A DNA stretch of 64,000 nucleotides, from positions 58,149,628 to 58,213,627 of the forward strand of contig JAOANR010000003.1 in assembly GCA_030278955.1 (NCBI GenBank), written 5' to 3'. Source of the stretch: Hygrophila difformis. Its lineage: Eukaryota; Streptophyta; Magnoliopsida; Lamiales; Acanthaceae. Made by a program: the position numbers and the translations under genes. Of the stretch, positions 9,809 through 20,254 are shown piece by piece (position 1 is the first letter of the stretch; each line of letters starts with the position of its first letter). The notes beneath the pieces were generated by a model. It had not been told where the DNA came from and did not search any database. It worked only from the letters and a program-made list of their open reading frames with translations.

Positions 9809-12800
9809 ATGCAAAGGAGGAAGCAGACGCCAGCCGAGATCCCGTTTAATTCCGAGATAGAAAAGACAGCTCGACGTCTTAGGGCGGAGACTAAACGAAG
9901 AAGGGAACGGGAACGACAGGCATTACTTTCGCCAAGCACCAGCAGCGATATCTCCGAAATGGCAAACCCTGACATCCCACCAATCATTCAACCCAATCCC
10001 CCACTTCACAACATTGAGGAAGACCCCGAAGATGCTGATCACGATGATTTGGATGATCCCCCTCCCCAGATCATACAAGGAGGTGGGAATCCACCAAACA
10101 TGGAGCAGCAGCACTTCGAGGCACCTCCTCCCAACCCAAACCAAAACCCACCAAACCACCAAAACCAACCAAATCAGCAAAATTTCCCAAACCAACAGAA
10201 TCAGCAATACCACAACCCCCATCAGAATCCCCCGAATCCGAATGATTTCAATGATCCAAGGAACTATTTCATGCCTCAGAACTACTACCCACAGCAATAC
10301 CAAGGCGGGCCTGAGAACAATCATCAAGCAGCAGCTGCTGCTGATTACATGCAGCCGATTTTAGAGCCATATCTGAACATTCCTGGACAAGCTCCATTCT
10401 TGGCCAGGAACTTCGAACTGAAACCGGCCCTAATCAATCTAGTCCAGAGCAACCAGTTTGCCGGAGCAAGTCATGAAGATCCCCATGATCACTTGCAAAC
10501 CTTCCTAGAATTGTGTGACACGATCAAGAATCGTGATGTACCCGCAAACACCATTCGACTAAGGCTATTTCCCTTCTCTCTGACAAGCGGAGCACGAACA
10601 TGGTACAAGTCACTGCCCGTAAATCAGAAGTCTACATGGGAAGATGTGATCAGAAACTTCCTAGCAAAATACTTCCCGGAGTCCAAGGTGGATGAATGCC
10701 GCTCCAAAATTGCGGAATTCAAGATGAAACCAGACGAGTCCTTGTATGATGCAAAGGAAAGATTCTTCAACCTACTCAGAAAGTGTCCTCAACATGGCTT
10801 CCATGACTGGGAGAGACTGAGAAAGTTCTACAGTGGTCTGACCCCAGCATGGAAATCCATGCTTGATGCTGCCGGTGGTCAACATTTGCTCTACATACCA
10901 ATGGACCAAGCCTGGGCAAAGATTGAAGCCATGAGTGTAAACCGTTCTGTTCTAACTGATGATGGTAATCTCACTCCCCCTCGTAGTTTATGTGCTGTAG
11001 GTACAGTAGAGAAGTCAGACATTGAAAAGCTTCAAGAGCAAGTGGCAGCGTTGTCTGTAAATCAAGGAGTTGGAAGTTCTGCGCAAGGACAGCAAACTGA
11101 TGTGATCTGTGGACTGTGTCAAGGTGCTCACGCAACTGACACATGCGAGCAAGTCACAGCAGAGAGCTGTAACTATGCAGGAGCTTTTCCAAATAGACAC
11201 CCGAATTTGTCTTATTCAAACAACAACGCCTTGAACTCACATCTCTTGAATAAGCCACAGCAACAGCAGTTCAACCCTCAGCAGAATCAGGGATTCAATC
11301 AGAACAGGGGCCAACATTTTCATAATCCAGGTTTCCAACCTCAGATCCAGCAGAGGCCACCTCAGAATTTCCAGAACTTTCAGCCCAATCAGAGTTTCCA
11401 GCCTCAGTTTGTCCCAAACCAAGGCCAGTGGAACCAGAATCAACAGCAAAATCAGAATCAGAATCAAAAGCCCCCTTCAAGGCTTGAGAACCTGATGACT
11501 GATTTCATCACTAGTCAGAAAGAGATCAACAATCAACTGCAGGCCTCCATCAGAAATGTGGAGACCCAAGTTACACAGATGGCTAATGAAATGCAAAAAA
11601 GGGACAAAGGAACATTGCCAAGCACTGCGGAAAAGAACCCGCAATGCAAGGCAATAACCTTGAAATCTGGGAGAGTACTAGCTGGACCAAAGGGAGCAGA
11701 TACTGGAGCAGAATTTGAAGAGGATGATATTGTTGACAATGCTGGTAAGGAAGCTGATAATGGGAATGAAGCAGAAAAAGAGACAGCCGAATTGCAGACT
11801 GAAGCTGCGCCTGAAACGGCTGAACCAGATAAGGGTACAGGTGAAGGTACAACTTCCTTCCCTTCACCACCAAAAATTGCTAATAACAAGTACATGCCCA
11901 GGATTCCTTATCCTGCGCGGCTTAAAAATAAAGAACATGATCTTAAATTCAAGAAATTTCTGCAACGATTAAAGTCTGTAGAGATAACCATTCCTCTCAC
12001 AGAAATGATTTCCGAAATGCCCATCTATGCTAAGTTCTTGAAAGAATTGATTTCAGGAAAAAGGCAGGTTGAGCAGGAAGAGGTAATTATTCTCAACAGC
12101 ACATGCAGTGCCATTGTTCAGAGGAGAATGCCTGAAAAGAAAGAGGACCCCGGATGTTGCACACTTCCAGTACAATTCGGAAAGGCCAAAGTGAGTATGG
12201 GGCTTTGTGATTTAGGATCGAGCATCAATGTGATGCCACTAGCTATGGCTGTTCGCCTTAAGCTTGGAGAAATTCAACCGGTCAAGATGAGACTGCAACT
12301 TGCAGACAGATCGATCACTCAGCCCGTAGGAATCCTCAAGGATGTTGTGGTCAAAACCGGGCAGGTTCTTTTCCCGGTCGACTTCATCGTCCTCGACATT
12401 GAAGAGGATTCTGAAATGCCGCTTATCCTTGGACGCCCATTTCTAGCCACTGGTGGTGCACTGATTGACGCCAAATCCGGCAAAGTCACCTTAAGGGTCG
12501 ATGGCGAGGAGATCATCTTTGATATGGAGAAATTGCAGAAATTTCCGAATGACAGTTCTTGTTTTTCATTTGAAAATGTAATAGTTAGGGAAGAGCTTGA
12601 CTCTGAACATGATTGTGAAATGATGCTGGATGAATCATCAAAGCAGGTACTGAAGCCTGCTGGCGTGGAGCACAAAGAATGCAAAGCCGTTCACTTCGCC
12701 GATCCCGAAACAGGGGATTTGGAGGAATTTGATGGCATGGACTTCCATGAGGACGCCAATCAAGAGGAGGAAGAGGATCCTGTACTGATGCAGGATCCCG

Positions 12801-15769
12801 AAGGTAAATTTGTTCTCCCACTACCCACTTCTCGCAAACTACTCCCTTCCGTTGAATGTCCACCAGAGCTTGAACTTAAAACATTACCCGATCATCTCAA
12901 GTACGCGTTTCTCGCAGAACATAAAAAGTTACCCGTGATTGTTTCGGCTAAGCTCTCTCAAGAGCAAGAAAATGCTCTGGTGGTCATTCTTAAGAGACAT
13001 GTACATGCAATAGGTTGGACCATTTCTGATATAAAAGGAATAAGCCCTTCTATTTGCATGCACAGGATTCTAATGGAAGAAGAGTTTAAACCCTCCCGTC
13101 AACCTCAGAGGCGATTGAACCCCCTTATGCAGGAAGTGGTAAGGAAAGAAGTTATCAAGCTCTTGGATGCTGGTATAATCTATCCTATCTCTGATAGCAA
13201 ATGGGTTTGCCCAGTGCAGGTCGTACCCAAACGAGGAGGGATGTGCATAACCAAGAATGAGCAAGGAGAAGAGGTTGCAACCAGGCCAGTGACCGGATGG
13301 AGAGTTTGTATCGACTACCGGAAGCTGAACGAGGCCACACGCAAGGACCATTTTCCATTGCCATTCATTGATCAGATGCTTGAGAGGTTGGCAGGGAGAG
13401 AGTTTTATTGCTTTTTGGATGGTTATTCTGGCTATAATCAGATTGTTATTTCCAGTGAGGACCATGATAAAACCACTTTTACTTGCCCGTACGGCACTTT
13501 TGCCTATCGACGGATGCCTTTTGGTTTGTGCAATGCACCTGCTACTTTTCAAAGATGCATGATGTCTATTTTCTCTGAATTTATCGAAAAATGCATTGAG
13601 GTCTTTATGGATGACTTCTCTGTGTATGGAGATACGTTCGAAGATTGTTTGACTAATCTTGCTAAGATTTTAAAGAGGTGTGAGGACACTAACTTGGTTT
13701 TAAATTGGGAAAAGTGCCATTTTATGGTCACTGAGGGCATAGTGTTAGGTCATCGCATTTCTCGTGCAGGCATTGAAGTAGATCCAGCCAAAGTTTCCAT
13801 CATTTCAAATCTCCCTCTCCCTAACTCGATCAAATCAGTTAGGAGCTTCTTAGGGCATGCCGGTTTTTACCGGCGATTCATTAAGGACTTCTCTAAAATT
13901 GCCAAGCCGCTCACTAATCTGCTTTGTAAAGAAAATCCTTTCTTAATAAACGAAGCGTGTGCCCAAGCCTTTGACACGCTCAAGAAGATGTTAGTTTCTG
14001 CACCGATAGTGCAACCACCCGATTGGTCACTGCCTTTCGAGGTAATGTGCGATGCTAGTGGTCTCGCCGTAGGCGCAGTTCTTGGACAACATAAGGATGG
14101 GAGACACTGCGTAATCCATTACGCAAGTCATGCCCTGAATGAGGCCCAAGTTAACTACACCACAACGGAAAAAGAGATGTATGCTGTAGTCTTCGCGTTT
14201 GACAAGTTCAGACAGTACCTGATAGGTACGAAGACCATAGTATACACTGATCATACAGCATTGAGATATTTGTTTAGCAAACAAGATGCAAAACCTCGAT
14301 TAATCAGGTGGGTACTTCTGTTGCAAGAATTCGACATCATAATAAAAGATAGGCGAGGTCGAGATAATGGTGCTGCTGACCACTTATCTCGATTAGATAA
14401 TGATAAAAAGGAAAAAGCCGTCAATGAAGATTTCCCGGACGAACAGTTGTTCGCGTTGCATCTGCATAATCAAGCTTGTCCATGGTTTTCCGACATCGCT
14501 AACTTCTTGGCATGCGGAATAACCCCCCAGTTTTCGAACTATCATCAGAGGAATAAGTTCAAACGAGATGTAGTAAGTTACTTCTGGGAAGAACCTTATC
14601 TCTTCAAACACTGCCCTGATTTAATAATCAGGCGATGTGTGACCGAGCATGAAGCTTATCAAATTGTCAGAAAATGCCATGAATCAGAATATGGAGGTCA
14701 CCATGGTCCCGCTCGAACGGCCCACAAGGTCCTCGAATGTGGATTTTATTGGCCTCACATCTATGAGGATTGCAGGACATTTGTTAAGGGTTGTGACAGA
14801 TGCCAAAGATTAGGAAACATCTCCAAGAGGGATGAGATGCCTCAAAAGGGGATTCTCACACTTGAGATCTTTGACGTATGGGGCATTGACTTCATGGGAC
14901 CGTTTCCACCATCTGGTGGAAACTACTATATCTTGGTAGCTGTCGATTACGTATCCAAATGGGTCGAGGCTGTCGCATTACCAACCAATGATGGTAGCCA
15001 AGTCATCAAGTTCCTCAAGAACAACATTTTCAGTCGATTTGGTGTACCTAGGGTGGTGATATCTGATGGAGGAACACACTTTATTAATAAAGCTTTTGAA
15101 ACTTTAATGAGTAAAAATGGGATCCTCCATAAGATAGGCACGCCTTACCATCCTCAGACTAGTGGTCAAGTCGAAGTATCCAATCGCGAAATCAAACACA
15201 TACTCGAAGCCACTGTCGGGATAACCCGTAAGGATTGGGCACGTAAGCTCAATGATGCTCTATGGGCATACCGCACAGCATATAAGACTCCCATCGGGAT
15301 GTCTCCATACAGGCTGGTCTTCGGAAAAGCCTGTCATCTGCCCGTAGAGCTAGAGCATAAAGCTTACTGGGCCGTTAAAACGCTTAACTTCGATCCGAAA
15401 GTTGCTCAGAGCAAACGTAAGTTGGACCTCAATGAAATTGAGGAAATACGAGCGCAAGCTTATGAAAGCTCTCGAATTTATAAGGAGCGGACCCAGAAGT
15501 TGCACGATCGCCGGATCAAACCTAAGTATTTTTATGTTGGTCAACATGTGTTATTGTTCAATACTAGGTTGAAGCTGTTCCCCGGAAAGCTCAAATCTAG
15601 ATGGGAAGGACCACATGAAGTACTAGAGGTGTTCAAAAATGGAGCTGTCAGGATTCGAACTGGCAGGGGCGATATAGTGGTGAATGGACAGCGATTGAAA
15701 GAGTACCTCGGACAGTTCGATCCGGAGAAAGAAAGCCAAGCAGTGGCAGACCCGGCTTACACTCAATAA
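9809..15769 (+). CDS. gag-pol: Athila-type Gag-Pol polyprotein (1986 aa), intact
   Basis: A single frame with ATG at 9809 and stop TAA. Domains in order: basic N-terminus; N/Q/P-rich linker (about 60-180); Retrotrans_gag core (about 200-345, with [13 protein letters not shown] and RLRLFPFSL); CCHC-type knuckle [13 protein letters not shown] (about 433); aspartic protease with [12 protein letters not shown] (about 800); reverse transcriptase with the FMDDF active site (about 1267); RNase H starting EVMCDASG (about 1411); integrase zinc finger (H-H-C-C, ending CDRCQRLG) and catalytic D1694, D1753, E1789 with the usual 35-residue D-E spacing. It has no chromodomain. It makes the particle protein and the enzymes for cDNA synthesis and integration. 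The [10 protein letters not shown] and [20 protein letters not shown] segments place it in Athila. The start is chosen because the E2 copy shares it. No frameshift separates gag from pol. Confidence 0.95.
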   Translation: MQRRKQTPAEIPFNSEIEKTARRLRAETKRRRERERQALLSPSTSSDISEMANPDIPPIIQPNPPLHNIEEDPEDADHDDLDDPPPQIIQGGGNPPNMEQQHFEAPPPNPNQNPPNHQNQPNQQNFPNQQNQQYHNPHQNPPNPNDFNDPRNYFMPQNYYPQQYQGGPENNHQAAAAADYMQPILEPYLNIPGQAPFLARNFELKPALINLVQSNQFAGASHEDPHDHLQTFLELCDTIKNRDVPANTIRLRLFPFSLTSGARTWYKSLPVNQKSTWEDVIRNFLAKYFPESKVDECRSKIAEFKMKPDESLYDAKERFFNLLRKCPQHGFHDWERLRKFYSGLTPAWKSMLDAAGGQHLLYIPMDQAWAKIEAMSVNRSVLTDDGNLTPPRSLCAVGTVEKSDIEKLQEQVAALSVNQGVGSSAQGQQTDVICGLCQGAHATDTCEQVTAESCNYAGAFPNRHPNLSYSNNNALNSHLLNKPQQQQFNPQQNQGFNQNRGQHFHNPGFQPQIQQRPPQNFQNFQPNQSFQPQFVPNQGQWNQNQQQNQNQNQKPPSRLENLMTDFITSQKEINNQLQASIRNVETQVTQMANEMQKRDKGTLPSTAEKNPQCKAITLKSGRVLAGPKGADTGAEFEEDDIVDNAGKEADNGNEAEKETAELQTEAAPETAEPDKGTGEGTTSFPSPPKIANNKYMPRIPYPARLKNKEHDLKFKKFLQRLKSVEITIPLTEMISEMPIYAKFLKELISGKRQVEQEEVIILNSTCSAIVQRRMPEKKEDPGCCTLPVQFGKAKVSMGLCDLGSSINVMPLAMAVRLKLGEIQPVKMRLQLADRSITQPVGILKDVVVKTGQVLFPVDFIVLDIEEDSEMPLILGRPFLATGGALIDAKSGKVTLRVDGEEIIFDMEKLQKFPNDSSCFSFENVIVREELDSEHDCEMMLDESSKQVLKPAGVEHKECKAVHFADPETGDLEEFDGMDFHEDANQEEEEDPVLMQDPEGKFVLPLPTSRKLLPSVECPPELELKTLPDHLKYAFLAEHKKLPVIVSAKLSQEQENALVVILKRHVHAIGWTISDIKGISPSICMHRILMEEEFKPSRQPQRRLNPLMQEVVRKEVIKLLDAGIIYPISDSKWVCPVQVVPKRGGMCITKNEQGEEVATRPVTGWRVCIDYRKLNEATRKDHFPLPFIDQMLERLAGREFYCFLDGYSGYNQIVISSEDHDKTTFTCPYGTFAYRRMPFGLCNAPATFQRCMMSIFSEFIEKCIEVFMDDFSVYGDTFEDCLTNLAKILKRCEDTNLVLNWEKCHFMVTEGIVLGHRISRAGIEVDPAKVSIISNLPLPNSIKSVRSFLGHAGFYRRFIKDFSKIAKPLTNLLCKENPFLINEACAQAFDTLKKMLVSAPIVQPPDWSLPFEVMCDASGLAVGAVLGQHKDGRHCVIHYASHALNEAQVNYTTTEKEMYAVVFAFDKFRQYLIGTKTIVYTDHTALRYLFSKQDAKPRLIRWVLLLQEFDIIIKDRRGRDNGAADHLSRLDNDKKEKAVNEDFPDEQLFALHLHNQACPWFSDIANFLACGITPQFSNYHQRNKFKRDVVSYFWEEPYLFKHCPDLIIRRCVTEHEAYQIVRKCHESEYGGHHGPARTAHKVLECGFYWPHIYEDCRTFVKGCDRCQRLGNISKRDEMPQKGILTLEIFDVWGIDFMGPFPPSGGNYYILVAVDYVSKWVEAVALPTNDGSQVIKFLKNNIFSRFGVPRVVISDGGTHFINKAFETLMSKNGILHKIGTPYHPQTSGQVEVSNREIKHILEATVGITRKDWARKLNDALWAYRTAYKTPIGMSPYRLVFGKACHLPVELEHKAYWAVKTLNFDPKVAQSKRKLDLNEIEEIRAQAYESSRIYKERTQKLHDRRIKPKYFYVGQHVLLFNTRLKLFPGKLKSRWEGPHEVLEVFKNGAVRIRTGRGDIVVNGQRLKEYLGQFDPEKESQAVADPAYTQ

Positions 15770-15800
15770 GAAACAACATTTAAAAATACAAAAATTTTAG

Positions 15801-15822
15801 TTTATATATATATATATATATA
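15801..15822. repeat. TA microsatellite
   Basis: An alternating TA run just after the gag-pol stop. E2 has a shorter, interrupted equivalent near 58950. Confidence 0.7.
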
Positions 15823-15874
15823 GTATATATTTACAGTATTTATTTTATGGCAAGCAAGTACCCAAAGATCAATT

Positions 15875-15960
15875 AAACATTTAGAGTACTAAGACTCTAA
15901 ATGTGAGGATGTTGATATTTGGAGAAAATCTAATGCGTCTTATTTGTCTGTCTTGCAGAA
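15875..15960 (+). other. E1 hairpin plus polypurine-like box, copy 1, with acceptor-like site
   Basis: TTTAGAGT and ACTCTAAA form a short stem just before AAATGTGAGGATGT (15899-15912), the same box that precedes the 3' LTR. A TG start and a pyrimidine tract ending TCTGTCTTGCAG (near 15958) follow, which looks like a 3' splice site. The arrangement recurs at 17800-17901 and in E2 at 59000-59080. Confidence 0.55.
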
Positions 15961-16263
15961 GTTCGGAACCACCAAAAAGAGGAGCAGATAACAGTAACAT
16001 GGAAAACCAGGTTCTTGGTTGGATTAGTCCTATAAATCTGAGAAAATGTTCTCGGGAATTGAAGAAATTCAAGACCCGAAACAAAATTCACAGATAAAAT
16101 GGAACTGACCCAACCTAATTTTATGCAAGTGGATTATTTAATTTTCAGCCCTGCATTTTGAATTCACTTGGACTAAATTTAATTAGCCCAAACCAAATAA
16201 AATGGACGCAGGCCCAATACCAAACTCGGGCCCAGCCCAAGAAAATTTGGAAATTCAAATCCT

Positions 16264-16574
16264 TTGTCGCGGAAGAACCTTTGTCGCGATGTCATGCATC
16301 GCGACCAGGCCCTACTCCGCGACAAACTCCCTTATTCCTTCTTAACCCTTCCCCACATCTTGTCGCGATGCACCTTGTCGCGGAGCATGACTCCGCGACC
16401 AAGCCCTGCTCCGCGACATGACCTGCGTTGACTGTCTCCATACTGAACTTTGTCGCGATGACCTTGTCGCGGAGCATGACTCCGCGACCAACCCTCAACT
16501 CCGCGACCACTCTAATGTCGCTATGCCTTGTCGCGGAACTGTGTTCCGCGACAAAGTCTCGAATTCCGCGACAA
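16264..16574. promoter_or_regulatory. E1 motif cluster C, upstream of the F-box gene promoter
   Basis: Four F-F-R-R tetrads start near 16264, 16359, 16449 and 16515, built from the same words as the E1 LTR: TTGTCGCGGA, the variant TTGTCGCGATG, and TCCGCGAC. There are about 16 sites. The last site ends about 10 bp before the TATA-like box at 16584. Using the LTR motif at a second promoter of the same element suggests both answer to one factor (inference). Confidence 0.85.
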
Positions 16575-16583
16575 AAGTTCAAG

Positions 16584-16591
16584 TATTTATA
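16584..16591 (+). promoter_or_regulatory. Internal TATA box of the E1 F-box gene
   Basis: TATTTATA is followed by a C-rich then pyrimidine-rich leader, about 150 bp before the exon 1 ATG. E2 has TATAAATA at the matching place (59637) with the same CCCC-pyrimidine context, so the position is conserved. Confidence 0.65.
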
Positions 16592-16739
16592 CCCCCCCAC
16601 CCCCCTCCAGTTTCTTTTCACCTTCCTCCTGTCATTTCAGCTTCTTTCAGTTTCTCCATCTTCCTTTCCCCAATTTTCTCTCATCCGAACGAACACCACG
16701 TGTTCTTCGCACTCTTGCACGCCATTTCTAAGGGAAACT

Positions 16740-18565
16740 ATGGACCAATTTCATGGACCCCTCCCAATCCTTGGACCAGTGCCTAGACCCGAGCCAAGGA
16801 GGAGAGGGTAAACCCTATTGTCACCATGGACATAGCCCCCTTCGGACCCGTTCTTCTTGTTTTGTCTCGTTTTGTTTTTCATTTTGTTGTGTTCGCGGTA
16901 TGGTGTTGTTATTGTGCACGTCTAACTTCAGATTTTTAGAGGTTTTGAGTGCTCTCGGTTTTGAGCACCATTTTGAAGTTTTTGAGAACCTGTTTTGAAA
17001 ACTGACTAAGGGTGTTAAAACTGTTAAATGGATAAGATTTTTGAAGTTTAAAACTGGAAAGAACAAACTAATGAACATTTGGGTATTGTTTTGAATATCT
17101 TGGTGTTATTGGTTTGATTGATCCTGATGTGATGTGCACAGTGTGGGTGGTGTAATAAAGATGGAAGATCTTTTTGGGCACATTTGTTCTCATGTTGGAA
17201 ATCTCATGGGAATAAATGTTTGTTTGTTTATGGAAACATAGTACAAACACCCAATAAGAAGCTTCCACTTTTAACAAAAGCAACCTTTTAGAAAAAGACA
17301 AAAAGAGTTATTTTGTTTAATGTTTGACTTGAGTTTTTGTTCCCAATGGAACACTTGTGTGAGTAAGATAGCAGTATTTTGTCACCCAACTGCTATCCTT
17401 TTCAAAAATCCAAAATGGGACCACTCACATCCCACCTTTGTTAAATAAAACAAGTCAACCATTTTTAAATATTAAAAATAGTGTTTGCAAATTTTTGGAT
17501 GCTTTAACTGTCCAAACAGTCCAAGCTATTCAGAAACAGCAAATCCGTTCCGCCACGCCTCCATCGCACATTCCAATATTCGAGCATTCCATTTTCACCT
17601 ATCCATCTCATTTCACTTCCAACAAGTGTCTCGGACTTGTTTAATAAAACCGAAAACTTTTGGGCCCTATGGCCCATTAAAAAGATTTTAGGCCCAATGG
17701 CCAATTTTATTTTATTTTGGGCTCTTTAGCCCATTTAAAACCAAATATTATTTACATGTGCTTTAAATTAAAATTCAAGTCAGAAATTTAATAATCTCAC
17801 ATCTAGAGCAAAGCTCTAAATGTGAGGATGTTGGTTTCTAAACTTGAATAATTTCGAAAAATTACATAAAAATTGGATTCATCACTTCTTATCTTTTTCA
17901 GGGGTAATCCTCCCATTCCAGACCCTGCTCCAGAAGAAACCCATCTGCTGGACTTACCCCTCGAACTCCTTGGTGAAATTCTCTCCCGGATAGGAGAGGA
18001 TGAAATCAAGGGGGTGTTTACTGCACAACGTGCATGCAAGAAATTCAGGGATGCCGGGAACCTCTCCATCGTCTACAAACGATGCGAGGTCAACTCATCC
18101 ACTATAAAGAGAGGGCGTGAGTACTATCGTTGGGAGAAGCGGAGATTCCTTCGGACATGCGACCAGGCTGGAAACCATAATCTCCAAATCATTCCAGCAA
18201 TGTTGGCATTTGCAGAGGGGAATGAAGAGCAAGCTTGTGAACTGCTACGCCTGGGGATTGAGGACAATCATAAAGCGACGATCTTTGCCTACGGGTTGAT
18301 GCTCATGAGCAAGGAGGACGCAGGGCAGGTCGAGCAAGGAATCAGGATGATTGACAGGATAGTGACAAGATGGTCAGTCTTCCAAGACACATCCGTCAAT
18401 GTCCTCGAGTGGATGTTCGACCAACCAGACACCCCGTTCCTATGGGCCGATCAGGACGGCAGAGTTTACTGTCCCCGGGATCACGAGGCCATAACGGATC
18501 CCAACGATTGGTGTTTGCGGTGTGAGCTATCCAGCTATCTCCAATGGGCTAGGTACATGTTCTGA
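16740..18565 (+). CDS. Retrotransposon-borne F-box protein, two exons (243 aa)
   Basis: Exon 1 (16740-16807) starts at an ATG and gives 22 residues ending PRPEPRRR. The 1094-bp intron runs from GTAAAC to TTTTTCAG. Exon 2 is 17902-18565. Joining is in frame: the split Gly codon is followed by GNPPIPDPAPE. The open frame at exon 2 has no usable ATG of its own, which supports splicing. An F-box starts at about residue 41 (LDLPLELLGEILSRIG) and runs to about 85. Then come helical Sel1/TPR-like repeats (about 117-178, AMLAFAEGNEEQACELLRLG) and a C-terminal WCLRCELSSYLQW. The layout recalls plant F-box proteins of the At1g67623/At2g35280 type, which act as substrate receptors of SCF ubiquitin ligases through SKP1/ASK. 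Target unknown. It has its own TATA box and motif cluster C upstream. It is not part of standard gag-pol and is probably captured from a host F-box gene. The splice model is inferred from sequence. Confidence 0.8.
17797..17831 (+). other. E1 hairpin plus polypurine-like box, copy 2 (inside the F-box intron)
   Basis: TAGAGC AAA GCTCTA precedes AAATGTGAGGATGT (17818-17831), again followed by TG and, 70 bp on, by the F-box intron acceptor. E2 has the same at 60798-60827. Confidence 0.6.
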
Positions 18566-20239
18566 AGAAGGAAGGATGAATCCGGATTTACCCTGCTTTA
18601 TTTTATTTTATTTCCAGTCTAGTAGTAGTAATTGCAAGGGATTGCCTCCTTTTGTGTGTGCAGGTTCGTACTAACTGCACGAGAATCCCTTGCCTCGGAT
18701 GTATTTAATTGCTTTCCCTAAAATTGGAACTCATCTTTTGAGACCACTGAACAACTCTTTACTGCTTTCCTTTGAAAAGATGTCTGCACAGTCCGAGATG
18801 AATAAGTGACTGTCAGACCAAAAATATGCTGTTGACATACTCAGTATGTCAGCAGTGCCTCTTTACTGCTTTCAATTAAATAACCAGCAAAAATATGCAT
18901 AAACTTGCTCTAAATTCACAGGTTGAATTTAGGCTTATGATTAAATTTTCAGACTTTGAAACTGGGATAATATAATTGAAGACATGCATGAAACGAATTC
19001 CTGAGATTTTGAGCTATAAAAATTTAATGATGCGATCAGCTTATTGGGTAATAAATCTGCATGTTAGAGATTTCGATTGAATAAATTGTTAGAATTAAGC
19101 TTTGATTGAATCTGCGAATATTGTATGACATGAATCAACCCAACCTCGTGAGATTTGAGCCATGAGTCACTTTTACTCATTCGTTTTTCTTTGATGTGTG
19201 AATCATTTTGATTAAAGGAAACTAGAACTTGCGATTGGGACCGATTCAAGACCATGCCATATTCCCGAAATCGAGTATATGATCGAGGCACTTAGAAAAA
19301 CCCAAATTTTTGGCCTTCGTTTGAAATCCAAACCCAAAAATATTTTCCCTTTAGGATTAACCAATTTGAGCCTATAAGCCTAATTTTTCTTTGAAACCCT
19401 CTATATTATTCCTAGCCTTACAAAAAGACCAAGAAATTCAAACCCAAGTGTGCAAGGATGAATTTTATCAAAGGCATTAAGTTTGTGATCATCATGAAAA
19501 CTATAAATCGGTATTCTATAAACCGATTCACCAAAAAAAAAAAAAAAAAAAAAAAGGAAGTTGAATTTCATTCAACATCAATAAATTGCAAATGACAAAG
19601 CAAATTAGACTTAGTCTAATGTCATGCAATAGAAAAAGAGAAGCACAAGAAAGAAAGAAACAATGATGATCATAAATTTTAAATAAAAATGCCAAGTTAT
19701 GATGGAATTAAATTCTTGCCACTACTTAGCCTAATAATTTCCCTTTCCTACCTACTGTTACAACCGTACGCCCCGTTATAACCCTCGAATAAGACCTCGT
19801 GATCTCGATTTGAAGAAATGAGCCGGTGGCGAGTTGGTCTGATTGCAAGCTTATGGGAGAATTTAATTAAATTTGATTTTGAGCGTTCATGATTAAAACC
19901 CCAATTGAGAGTGAGTGAATTTTCCGATTCTTTTATAAGTGAGGCCTTTTCTCATTACATATGTTCGTGTCATACCTTGATTCTAATTTTTAATCTCTGC
20001 ATCTTTCAAACATGATATTCATGAAGGATTGATAATAATGTTTGATTTGTAGGCCCGATATAGTGAGCAAGTATCATTTCATTAAACACTGCAATCAAGG
20101 GAATTCAATACTTGTAGTTTTTGATTGTCTTATCCCAATCTAAAAAGAATGATATTTATGAAGCCACGAAAATGAATTGAATATGTAGAGTCCGTGTTCC
20201 TAGGAACATTGACTCTGACTGCTCGGGGACGATCAGTAT
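18566..20239 (+). other. E1 3' non-coding tail
   Basis: About 1.7 kb with no gene. It is well conserved with E2 (61562-63225), better than the F-box coding region by eye. It holds a perfect-length hairpin (18829-18855) and an A-run of about 21 at 19534-19554. It ends in GGGGACGATCAGTATT before the polypurine-like box. It probably serves as the 3' UTR of the F-box transcript and as cis sequence for replication. Confidence 0.5.
18829..18855 (+). other. Conserved 12-bp hairpin in the E1 tail
   Basis: CTGTTGACATAC, loop TCA, GTATGTCAGCAG; a 12-pair stem with one G-U. In E2 (61810-61836) both arms are the same and only the loop changes (TTT), as expected if the structure matters. Confidence 0.65.
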
Positions 20240-20254
20240 TAAATGTGAGGATGT
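20240..20254 (+). other. E1 polypurine-like tract before the 3' LTR
   Basis: TAAATGTGAGGATGT abuts the TG of the 3' LTR. It is purine-biased with interspersed T, and the identical box stands before the E2 3' LTR (63226-63239). By position it should prime plus-strand synthesis. Confidence 0.65.

Noticed and set aside
9923..10327. Antisense frame over the gag linker
   Set aside because: Shadow of the Asn/Pro-rich coding repeat, giving a Val/Leu/Ile-rich artefact.
15899..15914. A separate nested LTR beginning at the internal TG after the polypurine-like box
   Set aside because: No matching LTR end, primer site or target duplication could be found, so it is kept only as a hypothesis.
15903..16097. 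Small frame containing EPPKRGADNSNMENQ after the first polypurine-like box
   Set aside because: The E2 equivalent has indels that change the frame, so coding is not supported.
17873..17901. Start of the F-box frame at 17873
   Set aside because: The codon there is TTG, and the segment to 17901 reads as an intron end (pyrimidine tract, CAG). The ATG comes from the upstream exon at 16740.
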